NCBI RefSeq assembly: GCF_022513585.1
Contig: NZ_JAKWBF010000010.1
Coordinates: 62,001 to 126,000, forward strand
Direction: 5' to 3'
From: Gordonia gummivorans
GTDB taxonomy: Bacteria; Actinomycetota; Actinomycetes; Mycobacteriales; Mycobacteriaceae
Length of the DNA stretch: 64,000 bases
A program made the position numbers and the translations under genes. Position 1 is the stretch's first letter, and each line of letters starts with the position of its first letter. The notes beneath the pieces are model-generated. The model was not told where the DNA came from. It did no database searches and saw nothing but the letters and a program-made list of their open reading frames with translations. Below are positions 9,293-23,007 of this stretch, in pieces.

Positions 9293-9432
9293 AAGAAACT
9301 AGGGGAAGAAAACTCGTCCCCTACCCTTGGTGTCCTCCCCTAGAAATTCTCGCGGACGACTACGAAACTCGGGGAAGAAACTCTTCCCCGAGATTTTGCG
9401 GGCAGGCTGCCAGTTCATTTGCCCTGGTCAGC
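9293..9432 (+). repeat. R1 double-hairpin repeat, copy 2
   Basis: Begins AACTAGGGGAAGAAAACTCG and ends GATTTTGCGGGCAGGC then CCTGGTCAGCG. Same orientation and layout as copy 1, including the two GGGGAAGAA/TTCTTCCCC-type arms and the central CCTTGGTGTCCTCCCC. It lies between the convergent SRPBCC and gltD genes. Confidence 0.85.
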
Positions 9433-9466
9433 GAGCCGGTCACCCAATTCTTCGAGTCAGGCAACC

Positions 9467-10913
9467 TCAGCGCTGCGCGACCTGCGTCGGGTAGATCGGG
9501 GCGGGCAGGTCCGAGGCACCGGTGAGGAACGCGTCGGCGGCCGCGGCGGCCGACCGTCCCTCGGCGATGGCCCACACGATCAGCGACTGACCACGGCCGG
9601 CATCACCGGCGACGAACACACCGGGCTGCCCGACGGCAGCAAAGTTGTCGTCGCGCTTGATGTTTCCGCGCTGGTCGTACTCGACGCCGAGCTTGTCCAG
9701 GAAGTCTTCGCGCTCCGGTCCGACGAAGCCCATCGCCAGCAGGACGAGGTCGCATTCGAGTTCGAAGTCCGAGCCCTCGACCTTCTCGAAGCGACCGTCA
9801 CGCATGACCACCTCGTGCGCATGGAGCGCGGTGACCTTGCCGTCGGCGCCGGTGAACTTCTCTGTGTTGACCGAAAACACCCGCTCGCCGCCCTCTTCGT
9901 GGGCCGACGAGACGCGGTACATCAACGGGTAGGTCGGCCACGGGGTCGACTCGGCACGTTCCATGGGCGGACGCGGCATGATCTCGAACTGGTGCACGAT
10001 CTCGGCGCCCTGGCGCAGTGAGGTGCCCAGGCAGTCCGCACCGGTGTCGCCGCCACCGATGATTACGACCTTCTTGCCCTTCGCGGTGATCTGGCCCTCG
10101 ACCTCGTCACCGAGCTGAATCCGGTTGGCCTGCGGCAGGAATTCCATCGCCTGATGGATGCCGTCGAGCTCACGTCCCGGGATCGGCAGATCGCGACCGA
10201 TGGTCGAACCGTTGGCGAGCACCACCGCGTCGAAGTCGGCGCGCAGCTGCTCGACGGTCACGTCCACGCCGACGTTGACGCCGGCGCGGAAGACGGTGCC
10301 CTCGGCCTCCATCTGCGCGAGGCGACGGTCGATGTGGCGCTTCTCCATCTTGAACTCGGGGATGCCATAGCGCAGCAGTCCGCCGATCCGGTCGGCGCGC
10401 TCGAAGAGCGTCACGTCGTGGCCGGCGCGGGTGAGCTGTTGTGCGGCAGCAAGACCCGCAGGTCCCGACCCGACGACGGCCACCGAACGACCGGTCTTCT
10501 CGACCGGCAGCACCGGGGACACCCAGCCGTTGTCGAAGGCGTTGTCGATGAGCTCCACCTCGACCTGCTTGATGGTCACCGGCGGCTGGTTGATACCCAG
10601 CACGCACGACGCCTCACACGGGGCCGGACACAGCCGCCCGGTGAACTCCGGGAAGTTGTTGGTCGCGTGCAGGCGCTCGATACCCTCGCGCCACCGGTCC
10701 TTGTAGACCAGGTCGTTCCACTCCGGAATGAGGTTCCCGAGCGGGCAGCCGTTGTGGCAGAACGGGATACCGCAGTCCATGCACCGGCTGGCCTGCGTCT
10801 GCAGATCCGAGTGCGCGAAGTCGGTGTAGACCTCTTTCCAGTCCAGCAGACGCAACTCCACCGGACGACGGTCCGGCAGGTCACGTTCGGGGTGCTTGAG
10901 GAATCCTCTGGGG

Positions 10914-10921
<8 letters not shown>
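9467..10921 (-). CDS. gltD: glutamate synthase small (beta) subunit
   Basis: A 484-residue NADPH-binding subunit. The N-terminal iron-sulphur region has Cys47, 50, 55 and 59 ([13 protein letters not shown]) and Cys98, 102 and 106 (CPAPCEASC). The FAD site [10 protein letters not shown] begins at 151, and the NADPH site GGGDTGADC lies near 290. It passes electrons from NADPH through its FAD and Fe-S clusters to the large subunit for reductive amination of 2-oxoglutarate with glutamine nitrogen. Its ATG overlaps the gltB stop by 8 bp, so translation is probably coupled. Length is typical. Confidence 0.97.
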
Positions 10922-15545
<4,624 letters not shown>

Positions 15546-15953
15546 AACTTCGCCTCACTTTGTGTGCCAGATGGGCACACGCATCCACGTCGTCAATGTC
15601 TGGGGGACACGCGAGTCCCGTGACCACGCGTCGAGACCTGCCCGAATCGGGGGCTGACCTGGGTAGATCCGACGGTCACATGGTGGTATCTCCCATCAGC
15701 GCCGTTGCTGATGCGGCTGCCAGCAGACGCGCACGCCGCCCGGCACCACCCTGCTTCACCCTCAGCTCACGTGCAGCCGTCTCGGCCCGCTCGCAGTCGT
15801 ATGAGCATTGTCGGCCATTTTCTCACGCCGGGGGTCAACTATTGAAATCCGGCTACCACATCGAGACTGATCACGCAGGTTACACGCGGGTTGGCGCCAC
15901 ATTTACGCCCGATTTCACTCCCTGGCGAACCCTGCCGGACTACTGTCTAGCGC
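15546..15953. other. 408-bp intergenic region between gltB and a divergent esterase
   Basis: No gene is supported; short open frames here lack start signals and homology. It must contain the gltB promoter (minus) and the esterase promoter (plus). AT-rich stretches such as GGCCATTTTCTCACG near 15811 and AACTATTGAAATC near 15838 are the only promoter-like spots. No clear dyad was found. Confidence 0.5.
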
Positions 15954-17018
15954 GTGAGCGCAACGTTGCCATTGCCCAATGAGATCGAGCTGTCCCCCGA
16001 CGGACCGATCCCGGGCGAAGCGCCCGTTGGTCCCCTGGGCCCGGCGGGCAGTCGTGGTTCGTCCCGCGCGAGGGCCACCAACAGTTACCTCGCCCACGTC
16101 GCCCGCCCGCTGATGTCGTCGGCCCGGGCGTCCCATCCGAGAATCACCGCGCAGATGATCCGAGCCATGCGGCCCGGGGTCAACCGGTCGCTGACGGCGC
16201 TGTGCCCGGTCCCCACCGGCACCCGCGCGGTCGAGATCCGCGAACGCTTCGACGGCGGTGAGGTCCGTGGCGAGTGGGTCACCGGCACGCATGTCGCACC
16301 TGGTCCGATCCACCCGGACCAGCGGATCATCTACTACCTGCACGGCAGCGGGTATGTCGTCTGCTCGCCACGCACCCACCGCGGTCTGGTCGCTCGGCTG
16401 AGTAACCGGACGCGCATGTCGGCGTTCTCGCTCGACTACCGACTCGGACCCGATCACCGATGGCCGACCGGCGGCGACGACGCCATCCGCGGCTACCGGT
16501 GGCTGCTGTCCCAGGGATTCCGGCCGGACCAGATCGTCATCGCCGGTGACTCCGCCGGCGGCCACCTCGCATTCGACCTGCTCGCCGCCAACCATGCGTC
16601 CGGCACCGCACAACCCGGGACGATGGTGCTGTTCTCCCCGCTCTACGACCCGACCTTCTCACTCGCCGTCGACTTCCAGCGGGCCGGCAAGCGTGACCCC
16701 ATCATCGACGCGGTCGCCGCGCAGCGAATCCTCAAGCTGTACACGCACACCGCCGACGCCGATCACCCGCGCATGCGCATTCGGTTGACCCCCGACATGG
16801 ACCTGCCGAACACGTTGATCCAGTTCGGGGGCCTCGAGGTGATGGGCGCCGACGCTCGAACCGCCCACCGCGCACTGGTCCGCGCGGGTGCGACGTCGGT
16901 CCTGCAGGAGTGGCCCGATCAAGGCCACGTCTTCCAGATGTTTTCTCGTCTTGCGCCCGAGTCGCGGCACGCTCTCGCATCGGCCGGTCAGTTCATCAAC
17001 GCGGCTCATCCCTTCTGA
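15954..17018 (+). CDS. alpha/beta hydrolase, HSL-type esterase/lipase
   Basis: A 354-residue protein with the hormone-sensitive-lipase signature: YYLHGSGYV oxyanion motif at about residue 129 and the nucleophile GDSAGGHLAFD with Ser near 198. The likely acid lies in GADARTAHRAL and the base is the His of QGHVFQMF. Mycobacterial Lip proteins of this type cleave short and medium acyl esters. There is no signal peptide; the first ~50 residues are low-complexity. The start is a GTG at 15954. The DUF937 gene follows after 23 bp and is probably co-transcribed. Confidence 0.88.
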   Translation: MSATLPLPNEIELSPDGPIPGEAPVGPLGPAGSRGSSRARATNSYLAHVARPLMSSARASHPRITAQMIRAMRPGVNRSLTALCPVPTGTRAVEIRERFDGGEVRGEWVTGTHVAPGPIHPDQRIIYYLHGSGYVVCSPRTHRGLVARLSNRTRMSAFSLDYRLGPDHRWPTGGDDAIRGYRWLLSQGFRPDQIVIAGDSAGGHLAFDLLAANHASGTAQPGTMVLFSPLYDPTFSLAVDFQRAGKRDPIIDAVAAQRILKLYTHTADADHPRMRIRLTPDMDLPNTLIQFGGLEVMGADARTAHRALVRAGATSVLQEWPDQGHVFQMFSRLAPESRHALASAGQFINAAHPF

Positions 17019-17041
17019 CCTGACCGAGCGAGAGGCACATC

Positions 17042-17623
17042 ATGTCCGACGTCGACGAACTCCTGTCCCGGCTCCCGATCGGCGACATCGCCAACCAGTT
17101 GGGAACCGATGAGGCCTCGGCGCGCGCCGCTGCCGCCCAGGCGATTCCGGCCCTGCTCACCGGACTGCAGGCCCAGACGCAGGACGAGAACTCTGCGCAA
17201 CGCCTCGCCTCGGCACTGGAGCAGCACGACAACGACCTCGCCCAGGGCACCATCGACCTCGGCGATGTCGACACCGACGACGGATCGAAGATCGTCGCGA
17301 ACATCTTTGGCAACCAGACCGACCAGGTGGCGGGGGCACTCTCCGAGCAGGTGCCCGCGGCGTCGGTGGACCAGGGCCTCATCAAGAAGATGCTGCCCAT
17401 CCTCGCGCCGATCGTGCTGAGTTTCCTCGTCCGCAAGATCACCGGTGGGGCCGGAAACACCACCAACGGCGGCGGTGACCTGGGGTCGGTTCTCGGCGGC
17501 GCACTCGGTGGTGGAGGTGGCGCCGCCGGCGGACTCGGCAGCGTGCTCGGCGGCATCCTGGGCGGCGGTTCGGCGGGCGGCTTGGGGGATCTACTCGGAT
17601 CGATCCTCGGCGGCCGGAAGTAG
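17042..17623 (+). CDS. DUF937 domain protein
   Basis: A 193-residue protein. Residues ~1-140 match DUF937: an N-terminal helix DELLSRLPIGDIANQLGTDE, an alanine-rich helix AAQAIPALLTGL and the typical IFGNQTDQVAGALSEQ segment. The last ~55 residues are a glycine/serine/leucine tail (LGGALGGGGGAAGGLGSVLG). The family is widespread and of unknown function. It lies 23 bp behind the esterase gene in the same direction. Confidence 0.85.
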   Translation: MSDVDELLSRLPIGDIANQLGTDEASARAAAAQAIPALLTGLQAQTQDENSAQRLASALEQHDNDLAQGTIDLGDVDTDDGSKIVANIFGNQTDQVAGALSEQVPAASVDQGLIKKMLPILAPIVLSFLVRKITGGAGNTTNGGGDLGSVLGGALGGGGGAAGGLGSVLGGILGGGSAGGLGDLLGSILGGRK

Positions 17624-17906
17624 CGCTGCGGCAAGCGATTCCACCGAGTGATACCCGTCACAACGACGATTTCGCTCGCTCAGCGAATTCATAGGCTCTG
17701 CTCACAAACGGCAGGCCTGCACGATCACCGTGACCAGGGAGTTCATCGCCGCACCCACCGGCGCGCGCACTCACCCGACGTCGCCGACGGCGCTCCGAAT
17801 GTCTGAATTCCCCTGTTCAGCGAGCATGATGGCGCTGTCCGTCGGACGAATGAAACAAGCGACCCAGTCGTACGACTGAACCTGAGTGCATGGTTAATAT
17901 CCACCC

Positions 17907-18290
17907 ATGAATTCACGCCGCATCATCGCAGCCATCGTGCTGTCCATGTCCCTCGCCCTCGGCGCGTCGCTGTTCTCGGCACCCGCCCCGGCCAAGGCCC
18001 AGGAAATCTACTGGGGCGCCATCGCCTACGACAACGACGGCGGCACTGCCGGCGCCTGGAACTATCCGAGCAGCAACTCCGCAGCTCGCGCCGTCCGGTC
18101 GCGCTGCGGCTACGACTGCGGCTACTTCACCTTCTACAACTCCTGCGGTGCGGTTGCCTACTCGAACGGCGGAACGCGCGTCGCCTGGGCGCGTGGCTAC
18201 GAGAGCCCCGGCTCGGCGAAGCGCGCGGCCCTGCGCAAGCTCGGCCTCCGTGGCTACGTCGCCCGCTGGGTGTGCACCGACCGCTACTGA
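17907..18290 (+). CDS. secreted DUF4189 protein
   Basis: A 127-residue protein with a clear signal peptide (RRIIAAIVLSMSLALGASLF, cut after AKA near 31). The mature ~95 residues match DUF4189: YWGAIAYDNDGG, SAARAVRSRCGYDCGYF, SCGAVAYSNGG, and a final helix with WVCTDRY. Cysteines probably pair as two disulphides. Homologues are small exported proteins of actinobacteria with no proven role. A strong intrinsic terminator lies 25 bp after the stop, so it is probably a single-gene unit. Confidence 0.85.
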   Translation: MNSRRIIAAIVLSMSLALGASLFSAPAPAKAQEIYWGAIAYDNDGGTAGAWNYPSSNSAARAVRSRCGYDCGYFTFYNSCGAVAYSNGGTRVAWARGYESPGSAKRAALRKLGLRGYVARWVCTDRY

Positions 18291-18314
18291 CACCTGCCCC
18301 ATCTGATCGAGAAC

Positions 18315-18355
18315 ACTGCGCCCCACCCGCACTTCGGGTGGGGCGCAGTTTCTTT
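18315..18355 (+). terminator. intrinsic terminator of the DUF4189 gene
   Basis: A perfect 15-bp stem (ACTGCGCCCCACCCG with its complement) around the loop CACTT, followed by TTCTTT. This is the clearest Rho-independent terminator in the window. Confidence 0.93.
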
Positions 18356-18361
18356 GGTCAG

Positions 18362-18430
18362 GGCCTGGGCGGGCCGGGCTTGGAGGTGTTGATGCTCAGA
18401 CGACGCCGCCGATTGGTTCGATCGGGTGAC
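18362..18430 (-). pseudogene. orphan 3' end of a DUF2254-like gene
   Basis: On the minus strand this stretch reads SPDRTNRRRRLSIN then TSKPGPPRP and a stop. The end of the DUF2254 protein at 20131 reads SGRTRGRRLSIN then RPKPDPLE and a stop, and 21 bases are identical (TGTTGATGCTCAGACGACGCC). No upstream coding body exists here, because the next gene starts at 18472 on the other strand. It looks like the remnant of a second copy of the gene's 3' end, left by duplication or replacement. Confidence 0.55.
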
Positions 18431-18453
18431 AGATAGCCGACCGGGCATATCCC

Positions 18454-18459
18454 TATAAT
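18454..18459 (+). promoter_or_regulatory. TATAAT -10 element, near-leaderless start
   Basis: A consensus TATAAT lies 12 bases before the ATG at 18472. Transcription starting about seven bases downstream would leave a leader of only ~5 bases, as is common for leaderless actinobacterial mRNAs. No convincing -35 box is present. Confidence 0.55.
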
Positions 18460-18471
18460 CGGGCGATCAAC

Positions 18472-20118
18472 ATGCCTGCGCCGGATCCATATGGCTCGCA
18501 GCACTTCCCACCGCCGGCAGGAGCGGGCTTTCACCCCCACGCTCACCCCGGTGCCGCAAACCGATCGCAGCGCACCGTTCCACGGGGCTTCGTCGGTGTC
18601 GTTGTTGCTTCGGTCGTCTATGTACTGGCCTATCCGGCCAGCCTGGTACTGCAACTCGCCTACGGCAACGGGGAGTTCTTCCAGGGCCGCACCACACCGG
18701 TCACCCAGGCAGAAGTGATCACCACCATCTGCATCATCGGCGTCGTGACCTTTCTGCTCTGCGGTCTGCCCGCGATCCTCATCACATCGGGACCGGGAAC
18801 CCGTCCGTTCGGACGGGCGCTCTCGGCGCGACTGGTGTGGATACCGGCAGTGCTCTCGCTCGGGCTCGTCGCCGCGACCGTGACACCGACCGACGAACCG
18901 CCCGACCCTGGGTTCTCATCGTCGGGTTGGTCCAGCTTCCTCACCCTCATCGCACTTCTCGTCGCCTGGATGAGCACTCGGCGCGCCAGCAAATGGGCAC
19001 TGCTCGCCGCTCCGGTCGGGGGTTTGGTCGCGTTGGGGTGCACTCAAGCCATGGTCTCGGCGCTGAACGGACTCAGTGAGTCCACACGTCCCGGAAACAT
19101 CTACGAGCAGCTCGACGCCACTCTCTCCGGGACCGAAACCCCTTACGGCGGAATCTTCTTCATCGTCCTGTTCAGCCGCGTTGGTGTGGTTGCCGCTCTT
19201 GTCGGCGCAGCCTGGCTGGGTTTCGGAATCGACCGCCTGGTCACGTCGGTCACCAAGCATCCACTGTCCCAGGAGCCGGTCAGTATGTGGGACAACGTCT
19301 CCGCCGAACGGTGGCGCGCTCTGCTCGCCGCGGCGAGCGCTCTGAGCGTGGCTCTTCTGATCCCGGCCACAGCGGCCATGGGCTCGGGTAACTGGCAGAA
19401 AATGCATGTGGCGTCGGGCGTGCTCGGCATCGTGGTGTGCACCTTGCTCGCGGTCGGCATCAGTTCCGCGGCGCCACAGGAACGTCGCCCTCTCGCGCTG
19501 GGCGCGGTCGCCGCGATGACTGTATTCGCGGTGGTGATAGGAGTTTTCGCCATACTGGAGGCACGCGGCGGGACGAGTGCGTGGCCGGCGACGTTGTGTC
19601 GGCACCTGTTCCTTGCGGCGTGTGCGGCCGGCTTCATCGTTGTTCTCGCCAAGAGCCTGTGGGCACTGCTCGCCACGCCACTCGTCTTCGCTGCTCCCTG
19701 GTCCGGCCTGCCGGATACGCCGCCGGCCGTGTACTCGGATGCCGCCGGCACGATCGCGATCGACGCATTTCTGCTCGCCGCCACTGTCGCCCTGGGGCTG
19801 GGGCTTTCGTGGGTCGCCGGGTATGTGCGGGCGCATCCGGAGATGTTCGCCTCCGCGGGCGTGGGTCCTACCCCACCCCCGCCGCTGTATGGACCGCCGC
19901 CGTATGCACCGCCCCCCTACGGTCCGCCCCAATCCAGACCGTTCGCGCCACAATCCGGGCCATTCGCGCCGCCGTCCAGGGGGTTCGCTCCGCAACCGCC
20001 CCCCGCTCCGGCGTGGCCCACCCCGCAACCGGGGCCGAGCGCTCCCCACCCGTCCGGTCCGCTACCGCCACAGCATGCGGAGCCCCGCACCGAGATCGTG
20101 CCCCGGCCCTACAAGTAA
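18472..20118 (+). CDS. polytopic membrane protein with proline-rich C-terminal tail
   Basis: A 548-residue protein with about eleven hydrophobic spans between residues ~38 and 460 (for example GVVVASVVYVLAYPASLVL and LFLAACAAGFIVVLAKSLW). After the last span, residues ~465-548 are a Pro/Gln/Ala tail with repeated GPPPYAPPPYGPP-like units, probably cytoplasmic and disordered. No transporter or enzyme signature is recognised. A TATAAT just before the ATG suggests near-leaderless expression. Its stop is 12 bp from the convergent DUF2254 gene. A remnant of that neighbour's 3' end lies just upstream, so this gene may have been inserted within a duplicated segment. Confidence 0.8.
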   Translation: MPAPDPYGSQHFPPPAGAGFHPHAHPGAANRSQRTVPRGFVGVVVASVVYVLAYPASLVLQLAYGNGEFFQGRTTPVTQAEVITTICIIGVVTFLLCGLPAILITSGPGTRPFGRALSARLVWIPAVLSLGLVAATVTPTDEPPDPGFSSSGWSSFLTLIALLVAWMSTRRASKWALLAAPVGGLVALGCTQAMVSALNGLSESTRPGNIYEQLDATLSGTETPYGGIFFIVLFSRVGVVAALVGAAWLGFGIDRLVTSVTKHPLSQEPVSMWDNVSAERWRALLAAASALSVALLIPATAAMGSGNWQKMHVASGVLGIVVCTLLAVGISSAAPQERRPLALGAVAAMTVFAVVIGVFAILEARGGTSAWPATLCRHLFLAACAAGFIVVLAKSLWALLATPLVFAAPWSGLPDTPPAVYSDAAGTIAIDAFLLAATVALGLGLSWVAGYVRAHPEMFASAGVGPTPPPPLYGPPPYAPPPYGPPQSRPFAPQSGPFAPPSRGFAPQPPPAPAWPTPQPGPSAPHPSGPLPPQHAEPRTEIVPRPYK

Positions 20119-20130
20119 AGGTGCTTGCCA

Positions 20131-22311
20131 CTACTCCAGGGGATCAGGCTTCGGCCTGTTGATGCTCAGACGACGCCCCCGCGTCCGGCCGCTCTCGGAG
20201 CCGAACCCCTGGACATCGGCCTCGGACGCGAGCCGGCGGTCGAGACTGGTCGGCCACTCTCGTTCGACCTGCTCGTCGAGCGCCTGCAGCCGCTCGATCA
20301 GTGGGGCGTCCTGCACGTCGGGGCATTGCGCGATGAGGTTTTCGAAGAGCGCACGGAGCCGGCGCTCGACCTGTGCCGAACCCGCCCCGTACTGCCGGAT
20401 CTGATCGGTTCCGATGGCGACATAATCTGCCCAGCTGCGACGGTAGCCCCGGATCATCGACAGCGAGCCGGACTGTTGATCGGCGAAGACTCGCGGCGCC
20501 AGCATCAGCAGCAGGTTCTCGATGTGATCGAGCGCCTGCACCGCGCGACTGGGATCGTTGATGGCCGGCGACAGTGCCTTGAGCGCAACGTCGGTGATCG
20601 CCTGCAGTGCCGCGGCCGGACTCACCTCGGGCAGGTGGGTGTCACCGAACAGCAGGCAGGTGAGCAGTTGATGCGGATGTACCCGGCGACGATCGCCGAA
20701 CACCTCGAAGACCCCGGCATTGTTCGGGACGAAGTCGCCGATCCCGATCAGCAAGTCCACCTGGACATCCCACCGAATTGCCAGCCGCTGGATACGCGCG
20801 AGATCGATGGCGAGCAGCACCCTGCCACGCGTGGGAATGTCCCGCAGGGTGACGATCATTCCCGGCTCTGTGTCGGTGCCCCGATCGTCGTCGGAACCAA
20901 TGCGCGCAACGGTTCGCTCCATGTCGACAGGCATCTCGTCGGGATACAGCCTGCGGATGGCGCCGCGTCCCTCGGTTTCCACCCAGCGCAGCAGTTGCGA
21001 CGAATTCAGGATGCTGCCGACCTTGCCGATCAGGATGATGAACATGTACACGCTCAGCAGCGTCATTCCCAGTGCGACACCCGTCGAGATCCCGGGCCCG
21101 CCTTCGGCACCCGTGGCCAGGTCGAGCGCGATGATCAGCGTGAACGCGAAGGTCGACAGGAACACCCCGATCGACCACCGCATCACCGGATCCTGCTGGA
21201 ACATCGGGATCACCCGGACCGAGATCTGCGACGCCCCGAACTGCATCGCCAGGGTGACCGCGGTGAACACCAGGCCGGTGAGTGTGGCCATCGCACCGGC
21301 GATCACGCCGAGCAGGGTTGCTGTCGTCCCGACGTCGAGCTCGCGGAGTTCGAGGTCGTCGTCGACCAGCGCGGCAATCACGGCCACGACGATCGAGACC
21401 GACACCATGGTGACCGGCAGACGCCACGGCGGCCGGCGCTCCAGATGCCTCCGCGTCCGGCGCCATCGGATGGCCGACGCGACCCGGTTGGGCGCGCGCC
21501 GCGGATGCTGCGGGTTCGGCGGCACGACGACGGGTTCGGCGGGTGCTTCCGGAATCCCGAACCGTCCGGCCAGCGCTTCCTGCACCACCACCTTCCACCG
21601 GATCAGCGGTTGCCGGTACCGCCGCTCACGTGCCCGCGACTTGGCCATCTTTCCCGGGTGATCGACGTAACGCCAACGTGCCCAGGGGGATTGAGGCCGT
21701 GCGACCCGGATGGCGCCGACGATCAGCAGCGGTGAGATGAACAGGCCGAGGAAACCGGTCCAGAGTTTGCCCTTAAACAGGGTGATGATCGCCAGCAGTC
21801 CGACGATGGCGACCAGGACGATCACCGCGATCTTCTCCCCGACTGTCGGGGCGTTCTGCACATCGGCGACATCGGCAAACCCCACCGGCCGGAATCCCAC
21901 CAGGAACAGCAGCACGAACGCGATGGCGACGAACACCGCGTCGACCGACGCGCGCCCCTCCTCCTCCCAGTACACGTCACGCAGGTGGAGGAGCAGTGCG
22001 AACTCGTCGAGCACCAGGGCAGAGCCGATCCCGAACACCACGGCCAAGACGCAATCCGCCACGGGGGTATGGAAGTTGGACAGCACCACGAAGGAGAAGC
22101 CGGAGATCAGCATCAGCATCACACCGAAGAACTCGTGATGCATGTGCAGGCCACCGGGTGTGACGTTGCCCGGCCACCAACTCACCTCGGCACGGATCAT
22201 CCGGACGCTCAACCGGATGAACAGGAACGTCAGGACAAACGCGATGAGCAGAAAGAACAGCGGCAATCGCCCGTTGTCGACGATGTCGCGCGCGAACCAC
22301 TCCGCCATCAC
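20131..22311 (-). CDS. DUF2254 membrane protein with extra N-terminal membrane module
   Basis: A 726-residue protein. Residues ~1-260 form a separate membrane module (LPLFFLLIAFVLTFLFIRL, a conserved HMHHEFFGVML, more spans). From ~285 onward it matches DUF2254: the MVSVSIVVAVIAALVDDD span, TGLVFTAVTLAMQFGASQ, VRVIPMFQQDPVMRWSIG, and a soluble domain with ALSPAINDPSRAVQALDHIE. DUF2254 proteins are usually ~420 residues and of unknown function, so this is a fused form. It ends in a basic tail, RRLSINRPKPDPLE, that is duplicated at 18362. Confidence 0.85.
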   Translation of the reverse strand: MMAEWFARDIVDNGRLPLFFLLIAFVLTFLFIRLSVRMIRAEVSWWPGNVTPGGLHMHHEFFGVMLMLISGFSFVVLSNFHTPVADCVLAVVFGIGSALVLDEFALLLHLRDVYWEEEGRASVDAVFVAIAFVLLFLVGFRPVGFADVADVQNAPTVGEKIAVIVLVAIVGLLAIITLFKGKLWTGFLGLFISPLLIVGAIRVARPQSPWARWRYVDHPGKMAKSRARERRYRQPLIRWKVVVQEALAGRFGIPEAPAEPVVVPPNPQHPRRAPNRVASAIRWRRTRRHLERRPPWRLPVTMVSVSIVVAVIAALVDDDLELRELDVGTTATLLGVIAGAMATLTGLVFTAVTLAMQFGASQISVRVIPMFQQDPVMRWSIGVFLSTFAFTLIIALDLATGAEGGPGISTGVALGMTLLSVYMFIILIGKVGSILNSSQLLRWVETEGRGAIRRLYPDEMPVDMERTVARIGSDDDRGTDTEPGMIVTLRDIPTRGRVLLAIDLARIQRLAIRWDVQVDLLIGIGDFVPNNAGVFEVFGDRRRVHPHQLLTCLLFGDTHLPEVSPAAALQAITDVALKALSPAINDPSRAVQALDHIENLLLMLAPRVFADQQSGSLSMIRGYRRSWADYVAIGTDQIRQYGAGSAQVERRLRALFENLIAQCPDVQDAPLIERLQALDEQVEREWPTSLDRRLASEADVQGFGSESGRTRGRRLSINRPKPDPLE

Positions 22312-22466
22312 AGAAGGCTATCCCTGCATGTCCCCCGATCGGGGGAAGTCCCGTTCATCCGATCCATCAGATGGTTGGCGGAATCCGCCCGGAACCGATC
22401 CACGGCAAAGTTCTCGGTGTCAGGCAAGACCACAGGAGAACCCCGCCGCACACCGAGGAGAAACCC

Positions 22467-22937
22467 ATGAACACCACCACCCGCCGCATCACCGCAGCCG
22501 CCGCCGGAGTCGCCGGAATCGCCGCCGTCGGAGCAGGATTCGCCGGTATCGCGAATGCCGGCACCCTGCCGGTCACGCACCCCGGCGAGCCGACCATCGC
22601 GATGACGATCACCAACCACACCAACAAGACCGAGCATCTGCTCAGCACCGGCACGAGCGGCAACGGGGTCGTCGTCAGCGGAGCCCGCCAGACACTGGCA
22701 CCGGGCGCCAGCGAGACCATCTCCGTCGTCGCACCGCACGGCACCAAGCTCGCCGCGACCGTCGCCTACCGCATCGGCGTCGGCGGGCCGACCGCCACCT
22801 ACGAGGTGCTGAACTCGCAGGCCAACACCAACACCGGGACCACCGGTGTGTCGGGTGCGAGCGCCGGCCAGTACCGGATCAACCACAACTTCACCAGCCA
22901 CTACCCGAACACCAACGTCGGCTTCGACCTCTGGTGA
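22467..22937 (+). CDS. small secreted protein of unknown function
   Basis: A 156-residue protein with a signal peptide (MNTTTRRITAAAAGVAGIAA, cut after IANA near 31). The mature part has beta-rich segments: IAMTITNHTNKTEHLL, VSGARQTLAPGASETISVVA, AATVAYRIGVGGPTATYEVL and a C-terminal YPNTNVGFDLW. It has no cysteine. The layout suggests an immunoglobulin-like exported domain, which is inference only. A GAGGAG ribosome-binding site precedes the ATG. It is followed by a strong hairpin. Confidence 0.7.
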   Translation: MNTTTRRITAAAAGVAGIAAVGAGFAGIANAGTLPVTHPGEPTIAMTITNHTNKTEHLLSTGTSGNGVVVSGARQTLAPGASETISVVAPHGTKLAATVAYRIGVGGPTATYEVLNSQANTNTGTTGVSGASAGQYRINHNFTSHYPNTNVGFDLW

Positions 22938-22948
22938 GGACGAACAAT

Positions 22949-22980
22949 CCGGGCCCGTGACCGAGAGGTCGCGGGCCCGG
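22949..22980 (+). terminator. strong GC hairpin after the secreted-protein gene
   Basis: A 14-bp stem (CCGGGCCCG, a T-G wobble, GACC) closed by a GAGA tetraloop. No T-run follows, so it may terminate inefficiently or protect the 3' end. The next gene starts 28 bp later. Confidence 0.6.
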
Positions 22981-23007
22981 CGCGTCGTCGGATGACATGA
23001 TCGACGG

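Larger units (their letters stand above)
9002..9466. other. 465-bp gene-free interval between convergent genes
   Basis: Positions 9002-9146 hold nothing recognisable. From 9147 the interval consists of repeat R2 followed directly by R1 copy 2, then about 30 bp to the gltD stop. No convincing small ORF was found. Confidence 0.7.
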
